From: Myxococcales bacterium
GTDB taxonomy: Bacteria; Myxococcota_A; Polyangia; Polyangiales; Ga0077539
Assembly (NCBI GenBank): GCA_013298625.1
Contig: JAAFIF010000020.1
Span: 1 to 64,000, forward strand
Direction: 5' to 3'
Length of the DNA stretch: 64,000 bases
A model generated the notes under the pieces. It did not search any database, was not told where the DNA came from, and saw only the letters and a list, made by a program, of their open reading frames with translations. Below are positions 8,266-16,899 of the stretch, piece after piece (the stretch's first letter is position 1; every line of letters begins with the position of its first letter). The position numbers and the translations under genes are program-made.

Positions 8266-8357
8266 GGCGAACGGAAGCCATTGCAGCGGGCGTGCCGAGC
8301 GTCGCCGTCGACGACCTCGCGCGCCTTGGCACGACGCACGCAACCGCGCGCTCTGCC

Positions 8358-9383
8358 ATGACCATCACGCATGCGTACACCCGCGCTCGCTTCGCGCTCT
8401 CGGCCGCAGCGCTGCTCTCGCTCTCCGCGTGCGGAGGCTCGATCGCGACGCTCCCTTCGATGGGCGCTCATCCGCCGGGCAACGAGATGTTCGAGCGCGC
8501 CGCGCCCGTCGAAGAGCGCCCTGGGCTCGACGAAGAGAGTCCGCCGCCGTTTTTGCTGGCTCCTGGCGATGTCGTCCGGGCGCGAGCCGTCGTCGGTGAG
8601 GGGCTCGCCGTCGACCGCGCGAGCGTGGACGGAGAGGGCAAAGCGCTGTTTCCTCTCGCGGGCGAAGTGCAGCTCGCGGGGCTCTCGCTCGGCGAGGCCA
8701 CGGGGCGGATCAACACTGCGCTGCGCGCGTACGACCGCTTCGCGACGGTGCACCTCGAGGTGCTCGAGCCCCTCGGGCACAGGGCCACGGTGCTCGGCGT
8801 CGTGACGAGCCCGGGCGTGCACCCCGTCGGTCCATCGACGCGCCTCGCCGAGCTCATTGCGCTCGCAGGCGGCCCCGTGGCCAACATCGCCGAGGGCGAA
8901 TCGCTGGCGCTCGCGGACCTCTCGGCCGCGACGCTGCTGCGCGCAGGACGCCCGCTGCCCGTGGACGTGGGGCGCGCGATCGAAGGGCACCCGCGACACA
9001 ACGTGCGCGTGCTCGCCGGTGATCTCTTGTACGTCCCCGCGTCGAGCGGGCAGCGCATCACCGTGCTCGGCCAGGTGCGCTCGCCCCGCACCATCGCGTT
9101 TCGCCCTGGAATCTCCCTCGTCGACGCGATCGCCCTCGCCGGCGGAACCACCCCCGAAGCGGACAACGGCGACCTGCGCATCGTCCGCGGAAGGCTCTCT
9201 CGCCCCTCGCTCTACCGCGCCAACCTGGGCGACGTGTTCAACGGCCGCGCGCCCAATCCCCCGCTGCAGCCCGGAGACATCGTCTTCGTGACCGAGCACT
9301 GGCTCGCGACCGCGTCGCAGGTGCTCAACCGACTGACTCCCCTGCTCGCGATGGCCGCGCTCACCGCGGGCATCGTGCGCTGA
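8358..9383 (+). CDS. Wza/GumB-type polysaccharide export lipoprotein
   Basis: A 341-residue outer-membrane export protein. A lipoprotein signal (ALSAAALLSLSAC) ends in a lipobox Cys near residue 20. A Poly_export domain starts with FLLAPGDVVRARAVVGEG, and two SLBB-like modules follow (ATVLGVVTSPGVHPVGPSTR; ITVLGQVRSPRTIAFRPGIS, each followed by LAGG). It ends in a hydrophobic helix (LLAMAALTAGIVR) consistent with an outer-membrane alpha-barrel. It would form the exit channel matched to the Wzz/GumC protein. It is divergent from the STAS operon, with 92 bp between the starts. The frame is open upstream, but only 8358 gives a signal peptide at the N-terminus. Confidence 0.9.
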   Translation: MTITHAYTRARFALSAAALLSLSACGGSIATLPSMGAHPPGNEMFERAAPVEERPGLDEESPPPFLLAPGDVVRARAVVGEGLAVDRASVDGEGKALFPLAGEVQLAGLSLGEATGRINTALRAYDRFATVHLEVLEPLGHRATVLGVVTSPGVHPVGPSTRLAELIALAGGPVANIAEGESLALADLSAATLLRAGRPLPVDVGRAIEGHPRHNVRVLAGDLLYVPASSGQRITVLGQVRSPRTIAFRPGISLVDAIALAGGTTPEADNGDLRIVRGRLSRPSLYRANLGDVFNGRAPNPPLQPGDIVFVTEHWLATASQVLNRLTPLLAMAALTAGIVR

Positions 9384-9473
9384 CCCAACGAGCTGCGGGA
9401 GAGCCCCTCGTCCCGGTGATCAGCCGGTTCCACTTCGAGACGTCCCCCGTGTCCCGATTCGATACGCACCCTC

Positions 9474-10295
9474 TCAGGCGGCGTCGAAGAGCGCTCCGTC
9501 GAGCCAGTGCGCCGCGTCCGCCGCGCGGTAGACGCGCTTTCCCGTGAGCGCGCGAGAGAGCGCCTTCACGACCGGGTGCGGCTCGCTCGATCCCCAGAAC
9601 ATCCAGTGGTGAAGCACGATCACGCACACCTCCGCACGGTGCGCGAGGCGGTCGACCACCGACGCCACCGCCGACGGGTCGAGCTCGGCGCCGATCGGGC
9701 CTCCGCGGTGACGCACCACCCACGCGTCCCCGAGCCGCAGCGTCTCGCTCTTGCGCAGCCGCTCGGCGTAGTGCGCGCCCCACCAGCGCACCGGGAGCTT
9801 GCTGCGGTCGAGCCAGCTCGTCGAGAGCACACGAAATCGAGTGGACGCAGCGACGATCGCTCCGTTCGACATCGCGTCCCACGGCGCGACGAAGCCCGAG
9901 ACCGCCCCGTGCACCGCCGCTTCGAGCAGCTTGCGCCCGCGGTCCATCCTCGCGCCCGCCGCCTGCTCGTCGAGCGCGCCGAACTCGGTCCCCGCCCGCA
10001 CGCGGCGATGCGTCAGCCCGTGCACCAACGGCTCGACGTTGACCCGATGCGCGCGCAGCCAACGAGCCATCGGCGCGTCCGCCGTGAGGGGCACCACCCG
10101 ATCGTCATCGGGCGAGTCTTCGCTGAGAAATCGCTCGCGAACCCCGTCGGGCGCGCGCGTGTCGAGCGCCACCTCGGGGATCACCGAGAGGTTGAGCGCG
10201 TGCCCCGCGTCGAGCAGCGGCGCGTACGCGCGCTCGAGGCGTTGCGGGTCCGTCGTGGCGTTGGCGTCGTCGTCGCGCAGCAGAAAGATCGTCAT
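9474..10295 (-). CDS. Polysaccharide deacetylase-like protein (DUF2334 type)
   Basis: A 273-residue protein with a carbohydrate-esterase-4-like (NodB-like) barrel. The first strand gives FLLRDDDANATTDPQRLERA, with an Asp pair as in the metal site. Then come LNLSVIPEVALDT, a His pair in PLVHGLTHRR, GFVAPWDAMSNGA and VCVIVLHHWMFW. It could remove acetyl groups from the polymer or precursor. AGAGGG lies upstream of the chosen ATG at 10295. It converges on the Wza gene and diverges from the polymerase gene with 76 bp between starts. Substrate and activity are inferred. Confidence 0.7.
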   Translation of the reverse strand: MTIFLLRDDDANATTDPQRLERAYAPLLDAGHALNLSVIPEVALDTRAPDGVRERFLSEDSPDDDRVVPLTADAPMARWLRAHRVNVEPLVHGLTHRRVRAGTEFGALDEQAAGARMDRGRKLLEAAVHGAVSGFVAPWDAMSNGAIVAASTRFRVLSTSWLDRSKLPVRWWGAHYAERLRKSETLRLGDAWVVRHRGGPIGAELDPSAVASVVDRLAHRAEVCVIVLHHWMFWGSSEPHPVVKALSRALTGKRVYRAADAAHWLDGALFDAA

Positions 10296-10371
10296 GCGCG
10301 AGCCCTCTTGCAGCCGCAATGCCGATCCTGCCCCCTCGGGCACAGCCCGTGCTCTGTCCCCGCGCGTAGCC

Positions 10372-11628
10372 GTGAAATGGATCGCGTTCTTCGGTGCTGT
10401 TTTCGTCGGGGTCCCGATGCTCCGCGTGTTGCTCGCGAAGGACCCGCGCGCGCGCGCCTGGGCGATCACGTTCGTGTGCTTCGACCTGTTCAACCCGATG
10501 CACATCAACCTGATCTCTCAAGAGAACTACCGCGGTGACTCCCGCGGAATCGAGATCACCACGGTCGACCTGGTCTTGCTCGCCCTCCGCTTCGCGCTGC
10601 CCAAGACCAAAGACCGCCCCGCCACGCGGCACGTCTTCGTCCGCTCGCTCTTCTATCTCTCCGTTCTGTTGTCCTTCACCGAGACGCCCGACGTGCTCAA
10701 GAGCACGTTCAGCCTCTGGAAGCTCACGCGGCTGTTTCTCGCGTTCGACACGATGGCGCTGGCGTTTCTCGACGTGCAGCTCGTGTCCGCAGCCACCGCC
10801 GGGCTCGCGTTCGGCGTGCTCTGGCAGGGCTGGATGGTGCTCTGGCAGAAGTACGTCCAGCACGCGATCCGAACGGTGGGGACCATGCCCCACCCCAACT
10901 CGCTCTCGATGATCGTGAACCTCATCGCGCCCATCGCGTTCGCCCTCTGGCTCTCGGGACGCGCCCGCAAATACGCGCCCCTCGTCGTCGCGTCCGCGGG
11001 CATCTCTGTGATCGCGTCGCTGTCTCGCGGCGGCATGATGATGTTCGTCATGGCCACCGGCCTCGGCAGCGTCGCGGCCTTCGCGCGCGGCTACGAGAAG
11101 CGCAAGGTCAAGATCATCGGCGCGCTGCTCTTCGGCGCGGGCGTCGTGCTCGCGCGCTCGATCGACACCATCATCGAGCGCTTCACGACCGCGCCCAAAG
11201 AGAGCGAGCTCGCGCGCGTGCTCTTCAACAAAGCCGCCAAAATGATGGCCGACGAACACATGTTTGGCGTGGGAATCAACATGTACTCCTATGTGCTCGA
11301 CACCGGCGGCTACGCCGATCGCCTCCACATCGAGCCCGGCGACCGCAACGGAATCGCCCACAACATCTACTGGCTCACCATCGCAGAGACCGGCTACTTC
11401 GGCGTGGTCGCGTACCTGCTCGTGATCGCGTCGGTGCTCATCAGCACCATCCGCCTCGCCACGAAGGGAGGCTTTCGCGGCGACATCGGCGTCGGGCTCA
11501 CCCTCGGGCTCGCCACCATGGTCCTGCAAGGAACCGCCGAGTGGATCGCGCGGCAGACCCCCATGGCCTACGCGTTTTGGACCTTCGCGGCGATGGCCTC
11601 GGGCTTGCGGGGGTCCGCTCGCTCATGA
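10372..11628 (+). CDS. O-antigen ligase/Wzy-type polymerase
   Basis: A 418-residue polytopic membrane protein with about 10-11 hydrophobic segments. A large periplasmic loop towards the C-terminus (GVGINMYSYVLDTGGYADRL, then GIAHNIYWLTIAETGYFGVV) has the His and Gly pattern of the Wzy_C/WaaL family. In this locus it probably polymerises lipid-linked repeat units in the periplasm. The start is GTG at 10372 (VKWIAFFGAVFVGVP). The frame is open further upstream in a soluble Arg/Ser-rich stretch, which is antisense to the deacetylase gene and not believed. It overlaps the following glycosyltransferase by 4 bp (ATGA). Confidence 0.82.
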   Translation: MKWIAFFGAVFVGVPMLRVLLAKDPRARAWAITFVCFDLFNPMHINLISQENYRGDSRGIEITTVDLVLLALRFALPKTKDRPATRHVFVRSLFYLSVLLSFTETPDVLKSTFSLWKLTRLFLAFDTMALAFLDVQLVSAATAGLAFGVLWQGWMVLWQKYVQHAIRTVGTMPHPNSLSMIVNLIAPIAFALWLSGRARKYAPLVVASAGISVIASLSRGGMMMFVMATGLGSVAAFARGYEKRKVKIIGALLFGAGVVLARSIDTIIERFTTAPKESELARVLFNKAAKMMADEHMFGVGINMYSYVLDTGGYADRLHIEPGDRNGIAHNIYWLTIAETGYFGVVAYLLVIASVLISTIRLATKGGFRGDIGVGLTLGLATMVLQGTAEWIARQTPMAYAFWTFAAMASGLRGSARS

Positions 11629-12836
11629 AGCCACTCGACCTCGCGCTCGTGAGCAACGTGTTTCCCCCAGAGGTGCACGGCGGCTACGAGCTGCTCGCCA
11701 TGGACGTCGCCCGCATCCTCCGCGCGCGCGGTCATCGCGTGCGCGTGCTCACGACCGGCGCTCGCTCGCGCGACGATCACCCGGACACGCACAGGGTCCT
11801 GCGGCTCGCGCGCTCGTTCGGCACCGCCGCGCGCGCAGACCGAGCGCGGCACCTCGCCGCGGCGACGGTCAACGGACTCGCGTTCGACCGGTTCTTTCGC
11901 TCGACTCCGAGGCTCGACGGAGCGCTGATCTTCTCGCTTCGACGCCTCGGGCTCGAGCCGTTGCGCGCGCTCGCGCAGCGGGACATCCCCGCGGTGGTCA
12001 CGGTCAACGACGACTGGCCCATGGCCTACATCGCCCGTGATGGGGGCTCTCTTCGCAGCAAGGCGCTCGCCCGTCTCGACCGCTCGGGGCTCGCGAAGAA
12101 CACCTGGGGTGGCTTGTCCTCCGAGCGCGTGCTGTGGCTCTCCGAGCCGCTGCGACGACGGGTCCGCGAGGCCGGCGCGCCGCTCGGCGAGGGCGCGCTC
12201 TGCGCTCAGGGAGTGGACGCGTCGCTCTTCGTCGACCGAGGAGATTCACTGGTCGATCGCGCATCGCCCGAGCTGCTCTTCGTCGGCCGGCTGCACCCCG
12301 AGAAGGGCCCCGAGCTGGTCTTGCAGGCGCTCGCTTCGCTGGTGCGCTCGGGCGTGGACGCGCGGCTCCGCGTCGCGGGCGCTGCGTATACAGAAGCGTA
12401 CGGAGCGTCGCTGCGGGCGCTCGCGAGCGAGCTCGCCGTGAGCGAGCGCGTCGAGTGGCTGGGCGCTGTGCGTCGCGAGGGGCTTCCGGCGCTGTACGCG
12501 CGCGCCTCGGTGTTTGTGTTCGTCTCGCGCACAGAGACCGAGGGGATGGGGCTCACGTGGCTCGAGGCGATGGCGTGCGGGGTGCCGGTCGTCGCGCTTC
12601 CTGCGGGCGGAGCGCGGGCGTTCTTCGACGCGCACGGCGGCGTCGAGCGCGTGGATGGGGTTGGGGCTGCAGAGGACGGCGACGCGATCGCCGCTGCTGT
12701 GACCCGCGTGATCGACGATCCTTCGCGGCAGCGCGCGCTCGTCGCCGCGGGAAGGGTGATCGCCGCAGAGCACGCCTCGCTCGACCGCTACGTCGACGCG
12801 CTGCTCGCGACGCTGCGCCCGTCCGTCCCACTTTGA
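11625..12836 (+). CDS. Glycosyltransferase family 4
   Basis: A 403-residue GT-B enzyme. The N-terminus has the usual strand and Gly loop (LVSNVFPPEVHGGYELLAMD). The donor domain shows LFVGRLHPEKGPELVLQALA, LYARASVFVFVSRTETEGMG and the following WLEAMACGVPVVALPAGG, with an EX7E-type pair. It probably extends the lipid-linked repeat unit in the cytoplasm. Its ATG overlaps the polymerase stop, so the two are translationally coupled. A short hairpin at 12853-12869 lies just after its stop. Confidence 0.88.
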   Translation: MKPLDLALVSNVFPPEVHGGYELLAMDVARILRARGHRVRVLTTGARSRDDHPDTHRVLRLARSFGTAARADRARHLAAATVNGLAFDRFFRSTPRLDGALIFSLRRLGLEPLRALAQRDIPAVVTVNDDWPMAYIARDGGSLRSKALARLDRSGLAKNTWGGLSSERVLWLSEPLRRRVREAGAPLGEGALCAQGVDASLFVDRGDSLVDRASPELLFVGRLHPEKGPELVLQALASLVRSGVDARLRVAGAAYTEAYGASLRALASELAVSERVEWLGAVRREGLPALYARASVFVFVSRTETEGMGLTWLEAMACGVPVVALPAGGARAFFDAHGGVERVDGVGAAEDGDAIAAAVTRVIDDPSRQRALVAAGRVIAAEHASLDRYVDALLATLRPSVPL

Positions 12837-12852
12837 AACACCGCGCCCGTCG

Positions 12853-12869
12853 CGCAGTGCTCCACTGCG
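12853..12869 (+). terminator. Short hairpin after glycosyltransferase gene (possible terminator)
   Basis: CGCAGTG, a 3-base loop CTC, then CACTGCG form a perfect 7-bp stem 16 bp after the stop codon. There is no T-run, so intrinsic termination is uncertain. It lies between the polymer genes and the regulatory pair. Confidence 0.3.
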
Positions 12870-12942
12870 AGACGAACGCAGAAAAACCGCTGCGAACCGC
12901 GTGAGAAAACCTTCGGCCCGATCGTTGCTCTGTCCTCCCGCG

Positions 12943-13419
12943 ATGATCGAGCGCGCGCAGCACAACTCATCGCGATCGGTGCTCACGCTGGTGTTTCGAG
13001 CGCGGTACACGACGCTCGACGAGAGCGTGGACGCGATCGAGCAATGCCTGCCGTTCGCGTATCGCACGGACCTGACCCGCATGGGCATCGCCGAGGCCCT
13101 CGCCAACTCGATGATCCACGGCGCGCTCCGCGTGCCGTCGCAGCCGAGGGACGAAGGGCGGCTCGAAGAGTGGCTGGCGCTCATCGAGCGCGCCGAGCGC
13201 GAGCGCGAGGACGAGATCGTGGCGGTGTGCATCAACGCGCACGGGCCAGGGATCTCTCTCGAATTCTCGGACTCGGGCCCCGGCTTCGACTGGCGCGCCG
13301 CGCCCATCCGCGAGGGCCGCGGGCTCTCGATCCTCCACACCGTCTTCGACGCAGTCCGATGGAACGAAGCTGGCAACACCCTCTCCGTCCACCTCCTTCA
13401 ACCCGCGAGATCCTCATGA
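12943..13419 (+). CDS. RsbW-like anti-sigma regulatory factor (HATPase, GHKL fold)
   Basis: A 158-residue GHKL ATPase of the SpoIIAB/RsbW class. The N box is GIAEALANSMIHGAL, G1 is EFSDSGPGFDW, and the G2-like turn is EGRGLSILH. Such proteins bind and phosphorylate a STAS antagonist and hold a sigma factor or other target. A loop of about 20 charged residues (EEWLALIERAEREREDE) between the N box and G1 is unusual. ATG 12943 is used; an in-frame GTG at 12901 would add 14 residues. No clear ribosome site is seen for either. Its stop overlaps the phosphatase ATG by 4 bp. Confidence 0.82.
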   Translation: MIERAQHNSSRSVLTLVFRARYTTLDESVDAIEQCLPFAYRTDLTRMGIAEALANSMIHGALRVPSQPRDEGRLEEWLALIERAEREREDEIVAVCINAHGPGISLEFSDSGPGFDWRAAPIREGRGLSILHTVFDAVRWNEAGNTLSVHLLQPARSS

Positions 13420-14642
13420 ACCAGCTCGACACCACGTCCGAGCCCGCCCGCGAGCGAGCCCTCATCGTCGACGATCTTCGCGTCAACCGCGCGATGCTCA
13501 GGGCGCTCATCCAACACGAGAGCGCTGGGATCATCGTCGACGAAGCGGCCAACGCCCCCGGCGCGCTGCGCTTGCTCGCACAAAAAGACTACGACGTCGT
13601 CCTGCTCGACCTCAACCTCGGCGACAGCGGCGACGGCCTGCACGTGCTTCGCGCCATCCGCTGTTCTCCTCGCTTCACCACCACGCCGGTGATCCTGGTG
13701 AGCTCTCGCGAGCCGGACGACTCGTTTATCGCCAGCGCCCTGCGAGATGGAGCAGACGACTACGTCTCGCGCCCCGTCGACGCCCGCTTGCTCGCCGCCC
13801 GCGTGGCCAACGCGCGCCGCATCCGTCAGCGCTACGTCTCGCTGCGCAACGACACGATCTCTGCCCTCTCTCGCGTCGGCGAGAGCGAAGAGCAGCTGCA
13901 AGCCGCCGCGAACGCTCAGAAGGCCCTCTTGCCCAAGGTCCCCGTGGCCACGCCCACGATGACCGCCACCGCCGCGATGCTCCCGCTCGACGCCGTCAGC
14001 GGCGACGCCTACGACGTCAGCACTTCGCCGAGCGGAATCGTCTCGATGGTGATCCTCGACGTGACGGGCCACGGCAACGGCGCGGGCTTCGTCGCCGCCT
14101 CCGTGCTCGCCGCGGTCCGCCAGGGCCTGCAGCTCGAAGTGCCGCTCTCGTACCTGTTCACCTCCATCGAGTCCCAGGTGCTCGGCGGCTACAACGAGCA
14201 GCCGATGCCCGTCGCGCTCGCGGTCGCGCGCTTCGATCCGCGCAGCGGTCAGCTCGAGTTCGCCAACGCGGGGATGCCCTCGGGCATGTTCATCGACTCG
14301 CACGGAGAGCGCCGCGCCATGGTCTCGACCGCGCCGCCCGTCGGGATGATCCCCGGTCGACTGCCGCGCCGCGACGTCGTGTCCGTGCCCGACACCGCCG
14401 TGCTCATGATGGCCAGCGACGGCCTCTCGGGCCCGCTCGGAACGGGCGACGGGCTCGATGATTTGTGGCCACGAATTCAATCGTTCGCGTGCGCAGAGGC
14501 CCTCTCGCGCTCGGACAGCTCGCTCGTCGAGGCCCTCGTGCGCGAGCACCTGTGGTCCTACGGCGCGCGCCCCAACGACGACGCCACGCTGGTCGTGGGC
14601 GCCTTCACTCGACCGAAGAACCAGCCAGGAGCTCGCCGATGA
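13416..14642 (+). CDS. Response regulator with PP2C/SpoIIE-type phosphatase domain (RsbU-like)
   Basis: A 408-residue protein with two domains. Residues 14-135 are a CheY-like receiver: acidic ALIVDDLRVN, phosphoacceptor Asp in DVVLLDLNLGDSGD, and VSSRE. The usual Lys of the KP motif is Arg (VSRPVD). A short coiled linker leads to a PP2C domain (residues about 165-400) with metal-binding motifs SGDAYDV, LDVTGHGNGAGF and PNDDATLVV, so it looks catalytically intact. The family dephosphorylates a STAS antagonist. It is coupled to the RsbW-like gene before it and overlaps the glycosyltransferase after it, placing this control module inside the polymer operon. Confidence 0.88.
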   Translation: MNQLDTTSEPARERALIVDDLRVNRAMLRALIQHESAGIIVDEAANAPGALRLLAQKDYDVVLLDLNLGDSGDGLHVLRAIRCSPRFTTTPVILVSSREPDDSFIASALRDGADDYVSRPVDARLLAARVANARRIRQRYVSLRNDTISALSRVGESEEQLQAAANAQKALLPKVPVATPTMTATAAMLPLDAVSGDAYDVSTSPSGIVSMVILDVTGHGNGAGFVAASVLAAVRQGLQLEVPLSYLFTSIESQVLGGYNEQPMPVALAVARFDPRSGQLEFANAGMPSGMFIDSHGERRAMVSTAPPVGMIPGRLPRRDVVSVPDTAVLMMASDGLSGPLGTGDGLDDLWPRIQSFACAEALSRSDSSLVEALVREHLWSYGARPNDDATLVVGAFTRPKNQPGARR

Positions 14643-15847
14643 CCACTGTAGCTGTTCCGCTCGCCGCGACGGATTTGGGCCGCTCGGGCTTGGGTCGCTG
14701 GGCGCGCGAGGCGCTGCCTCGGCTGCGTCGCGAGCTCGAATCGCGCGGTGATTCGCTGCTCTTTCTCGCGACGCCCGCCGAGCGCGAGGCGTACCAGAGC
14801 ACCATCGGCGACGCCAGGGTGCACGCGCTCTCACCTCGGCTCGACGGCGCCGCAGAGAGCGCCCTGTTCTCGCTGTTCGGCGTGGGCTCGATCGCGCATC
14901 GCGCCGGCGCCGACGTGCTCTTGATGCCGTCGGGCAACCGTCGAACGCCGTTTCGCGCCCCGATCCCCACGATCTCGGTCGTGCACGACCTGGCCACCGC
15001 GCGCTCGTCCGCGCGGCACGGCGCGCTTCGCCACTGGTTCGTGCGCAACGCCGTCACCCGCGCGCTCGCCACGGCGGACGCGCTCGTCACGGTCAGCGCC
15101 TCGACCGCAGAAGAAGTCCAATCACTGCTCGGAAAGGACACCCCCCCGCTGTTCGTCGCGCGCAACGGCGTCGACACGGACCGCTTTCGTCCCCGTCGCA
15201 GCGACGACGACGTGGTGATCGACGCGCGCCGCGCGCTCTCGCTCGGCGACGAGCCGTTCATCTTGTATCCCTCGCGCCTCGAGCACCCGGCGAAGAACCA
15301 CCATCGACTCATCGACGCGTATGCCCGATCGGCCGCAGTAAACACGCATCAACTTGTTTTTGTGGGCCCCGACTGGGGCGCCGAGCCGCGCCTGCGCGCG
15401 CAGGTCGAAGCGCTCGGCCTCTCGCGCCGCGTGCTCTTCGCGGGCGCCGTCAGCGACGCGTGCCTCGAGGGCCTCGTCCCCGCCGCTTCGCTCGTCACCG
15501 CGCTCGGAACCGCCGAAGGCTTCGGCCTCCCCGCCATCGAAGCCCTCTCGTGCGGAACCCGCGTCCTCGCCGCACGCGCCGGCGCTCTTCCCGAGGTCGT
15601 CTCGCCCCTCGGCGTCCTGGTCGACCCGTACGACACCGACGCCATCGCCCGCGAGCTCGACCGATGCCTGGCCGACCAATTGCTCGAGCGAAGGGTGCGC
15701 TTCGAAGGCCCGCGCTTCGCTCGCGCGTTCAGCTGGGACCGCGTCGCCGACACGCTCGCGACCCTCTGCGACCGCTACTCGCGCGCCCCGTCGTCGCGCG
15801 CCAACTCCATCGACACCACCGGGAGGCTCGGCCGTGGCATTGCTTGA
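14639..15847 (+). CDS. Glycosyltransferase family 4
   Basis: A 402-residue GT4 enzyme. The N-terminus has a Gly-rich loop (LAATDLGRSGLGRWAREALP). The middle carries TISVVHDLATARSSARHG. The donor domain shows FILYPSRLEHPAKNHHRLID, LVFVGPDWGAEPRLRAQVEA and LGTAEGFGLPAIEALSCGTR with an EX7E-like pair. Its ATG overlaps the phosphatase stop, and its end overlaps the WecG-type gene by 14 bp. It is probably one of three GT4 enzymes building the same repeat unit. Confidence 0.88.
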   Translation: MTTVAVPLAATDLGRSGLGRWAREALPRLRRELESRGDSLLFLATPAEREAYQSTIGDARVHALSPRLDGAAESALFSLFGVGSIAHRAGADVLLMPSGNRRTPFRAPIPTISVVHDLATARSSARHGALRHWFVRNAVTRALATADALVTVSASTAEEVQSLLGKDTPPLFVARNGVDTDRFRPRRSDDDVVIDARRALSLGDEPFILYPSRLEHPAKNHHRLIDAYARSAAVNTHQLVFVGPDWGAEPRLRAQVEALGLSRRVLFAGAVSDACLEGLVPAASLVTALGTAEGFGLPAIEALSCGTRVLAARAGALPEVVSPLGVLVDPYDTDAIARELDRCLADQLLERRVRFEGPRFARAFSWDRVADTLATLCDRYSRAPSSRANSIDTTGRLGRGIA

Positions 15848-16853
15848 ATCTCGACCCAATAAACCAAGCTTCGTCGACGTGCTCGCCGGGCGCGCCCCGC
15901 TCGTGGGTGCGCGCTTCGCCAGCGAATTCGCTGAAGGCTGGGTCTCTCCTGCGGACGCCCGCCTCGCGCTCGGGCTCGCGTACGAAGACGCCGCCGCCAT
16001 CGAGCGCGACTACCTCTCTGCGCGCTCGTCGCGCCGCGACCTCGCCCTCGTCGCGCGGACGCTCGTGGCGCGCGCGCTGGCTCCCGCCCGCGAGGGATCG
16101 CTCGAAGAGCGCCCGTGGGTCGTGGCGTGCGCGGTCGACAACGTGACCATCCCCGAGGCGATCGAGCGCATCGTGGCCCCGCCCCGTCGGGACCGCGCGC
16201 GCATGGTGCACTTCGTCCACCCGCACGCGCTCAACCTCGCGACGAACGACCCGTCGCTTCGCGCGCGGCTCGCGTCGGCGGACCTCGTCCTGCCCGACGG
16301 AATCGGCCTGCAAATCGGCGCGCGAATCGTCGGGACGCCGCTCAAGCACAACGTCAACGGGACGGACCTGTTGCCCTTGCTCTGCGACGCCCTCGCCGAG
16401 CGCGAGATCCCCCTCTCGCTCGTCGGCGCCGCGCCCGGCGTGGCCGCCGCGTGCGCCGCGCGGTTGAAAGAGCGACACCCGTCGCTCATCGTGGCCGAGG
16501 TCGAGCACGGGTTCATCCAAGGCGCCGAGCGCGACGCGCTGATCGAACGACTCCGTCGCGTCGGCGGCGTGGTGCTGGTCGGCATGGGGACGCCCATTCA
16601 AGAGCGCTGGGCCTGGGAGCACCTCGCGGCGGTCTCGGGCATCACCGTGCTCACCGTGGGCGGGTTGTTCGATTTCTACTCTGGGCGCATTCCCCGCGCG
16701 CCGATGGCCCTTCGCGAGGTCGGCCTCGAGTGGACCTGGCGCCTCGCCCAAGAGCCCACGCGCCTCGCGAAGCGCTACCTCCTGGGAAACCCGGTGTTTC
16801 TCGCGCGCTCGCTCAAACAGCGCGCCTTCGGCTCGACCGCCGTCCCGCGCTGA
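15834..16853 (+). CDS. WecG/TagA/CpsF-family glycosyltransferase
   Basis: A 339-residue protein. Residues about 95-320 carry the family motifs: VDNVTIPEAIERIV, HFVHPHALNLATNDPSLRAR, the catalytic-site Asp segment ADLVLPDGIGLQIGARIVG, NGTDLLPLL, GMGTPIQERWAWEHL and VGGLFDFYSGRIPRAPMALR. These enzymes add a sugar (ManNAcA, ManNAc or similar) to a lipid-linked intermediate. The first 95 residues are an extra segment with no recognised domain. The GTG start has GGGAGG 7 bp upstream, which decides the start. It is the last gene of the polymer locus. Confidence 0.88.
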   Translation: MALLESRPNKPSFVDVLAGRAPLVGARFASEFAEGWVSPADARLALGLAYEDAAAIERDYLSARSSRRDLALVARTLVARALAPAREGSLEERPWVVACAVDNVTIPEAIERIVAPPRRDRARMVHFVHPHALNLATNDPSLRARLASADLVLPDGIGLQIGARIVGTPLKHNVNGTDLLPLLCDALAEREIPLSLVGAAPGVAAACAARLKERHPSLIVAEVEHGFIQGAERDALIERLRRVGGVVLVGMGTPIQERWAWEHLAAVSGITVLTVGGLFDFYSGRIPRAPMALREVGLEWTWRLAQEPTRLAKRYLLGNPVFLARSLKQRAFGSTAVPR

Positions 16854-16899
16854 GTGGTGTTCAATCACGCGCGCGGGGCGCTACTCTCGCGCGCATCGC

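Noticed and set aside
8327..8342. Sigma-54-like site (TGGCACG, four bases, ACGCA) before the Wza-type gene
   Set aside because: Spacing fits, but the -12 element lacks TT, and a start there would leave only about 5 bases before the ATG at 8358.
9799..10371. Upstream extension of the polymerase frame
   Set aside because: Ser/Arg-rich, antisense to the deacetylase gene, with no membrane segment; GTG 10372 starts a normal first helix.
16854..16880. Possible extra REP head before hisB (GGTGTTCAATCACG)
   Set aside because: Only about 12 bases match, without GGGGAC or the core; chance or a decayed remnant cannot be told apart.
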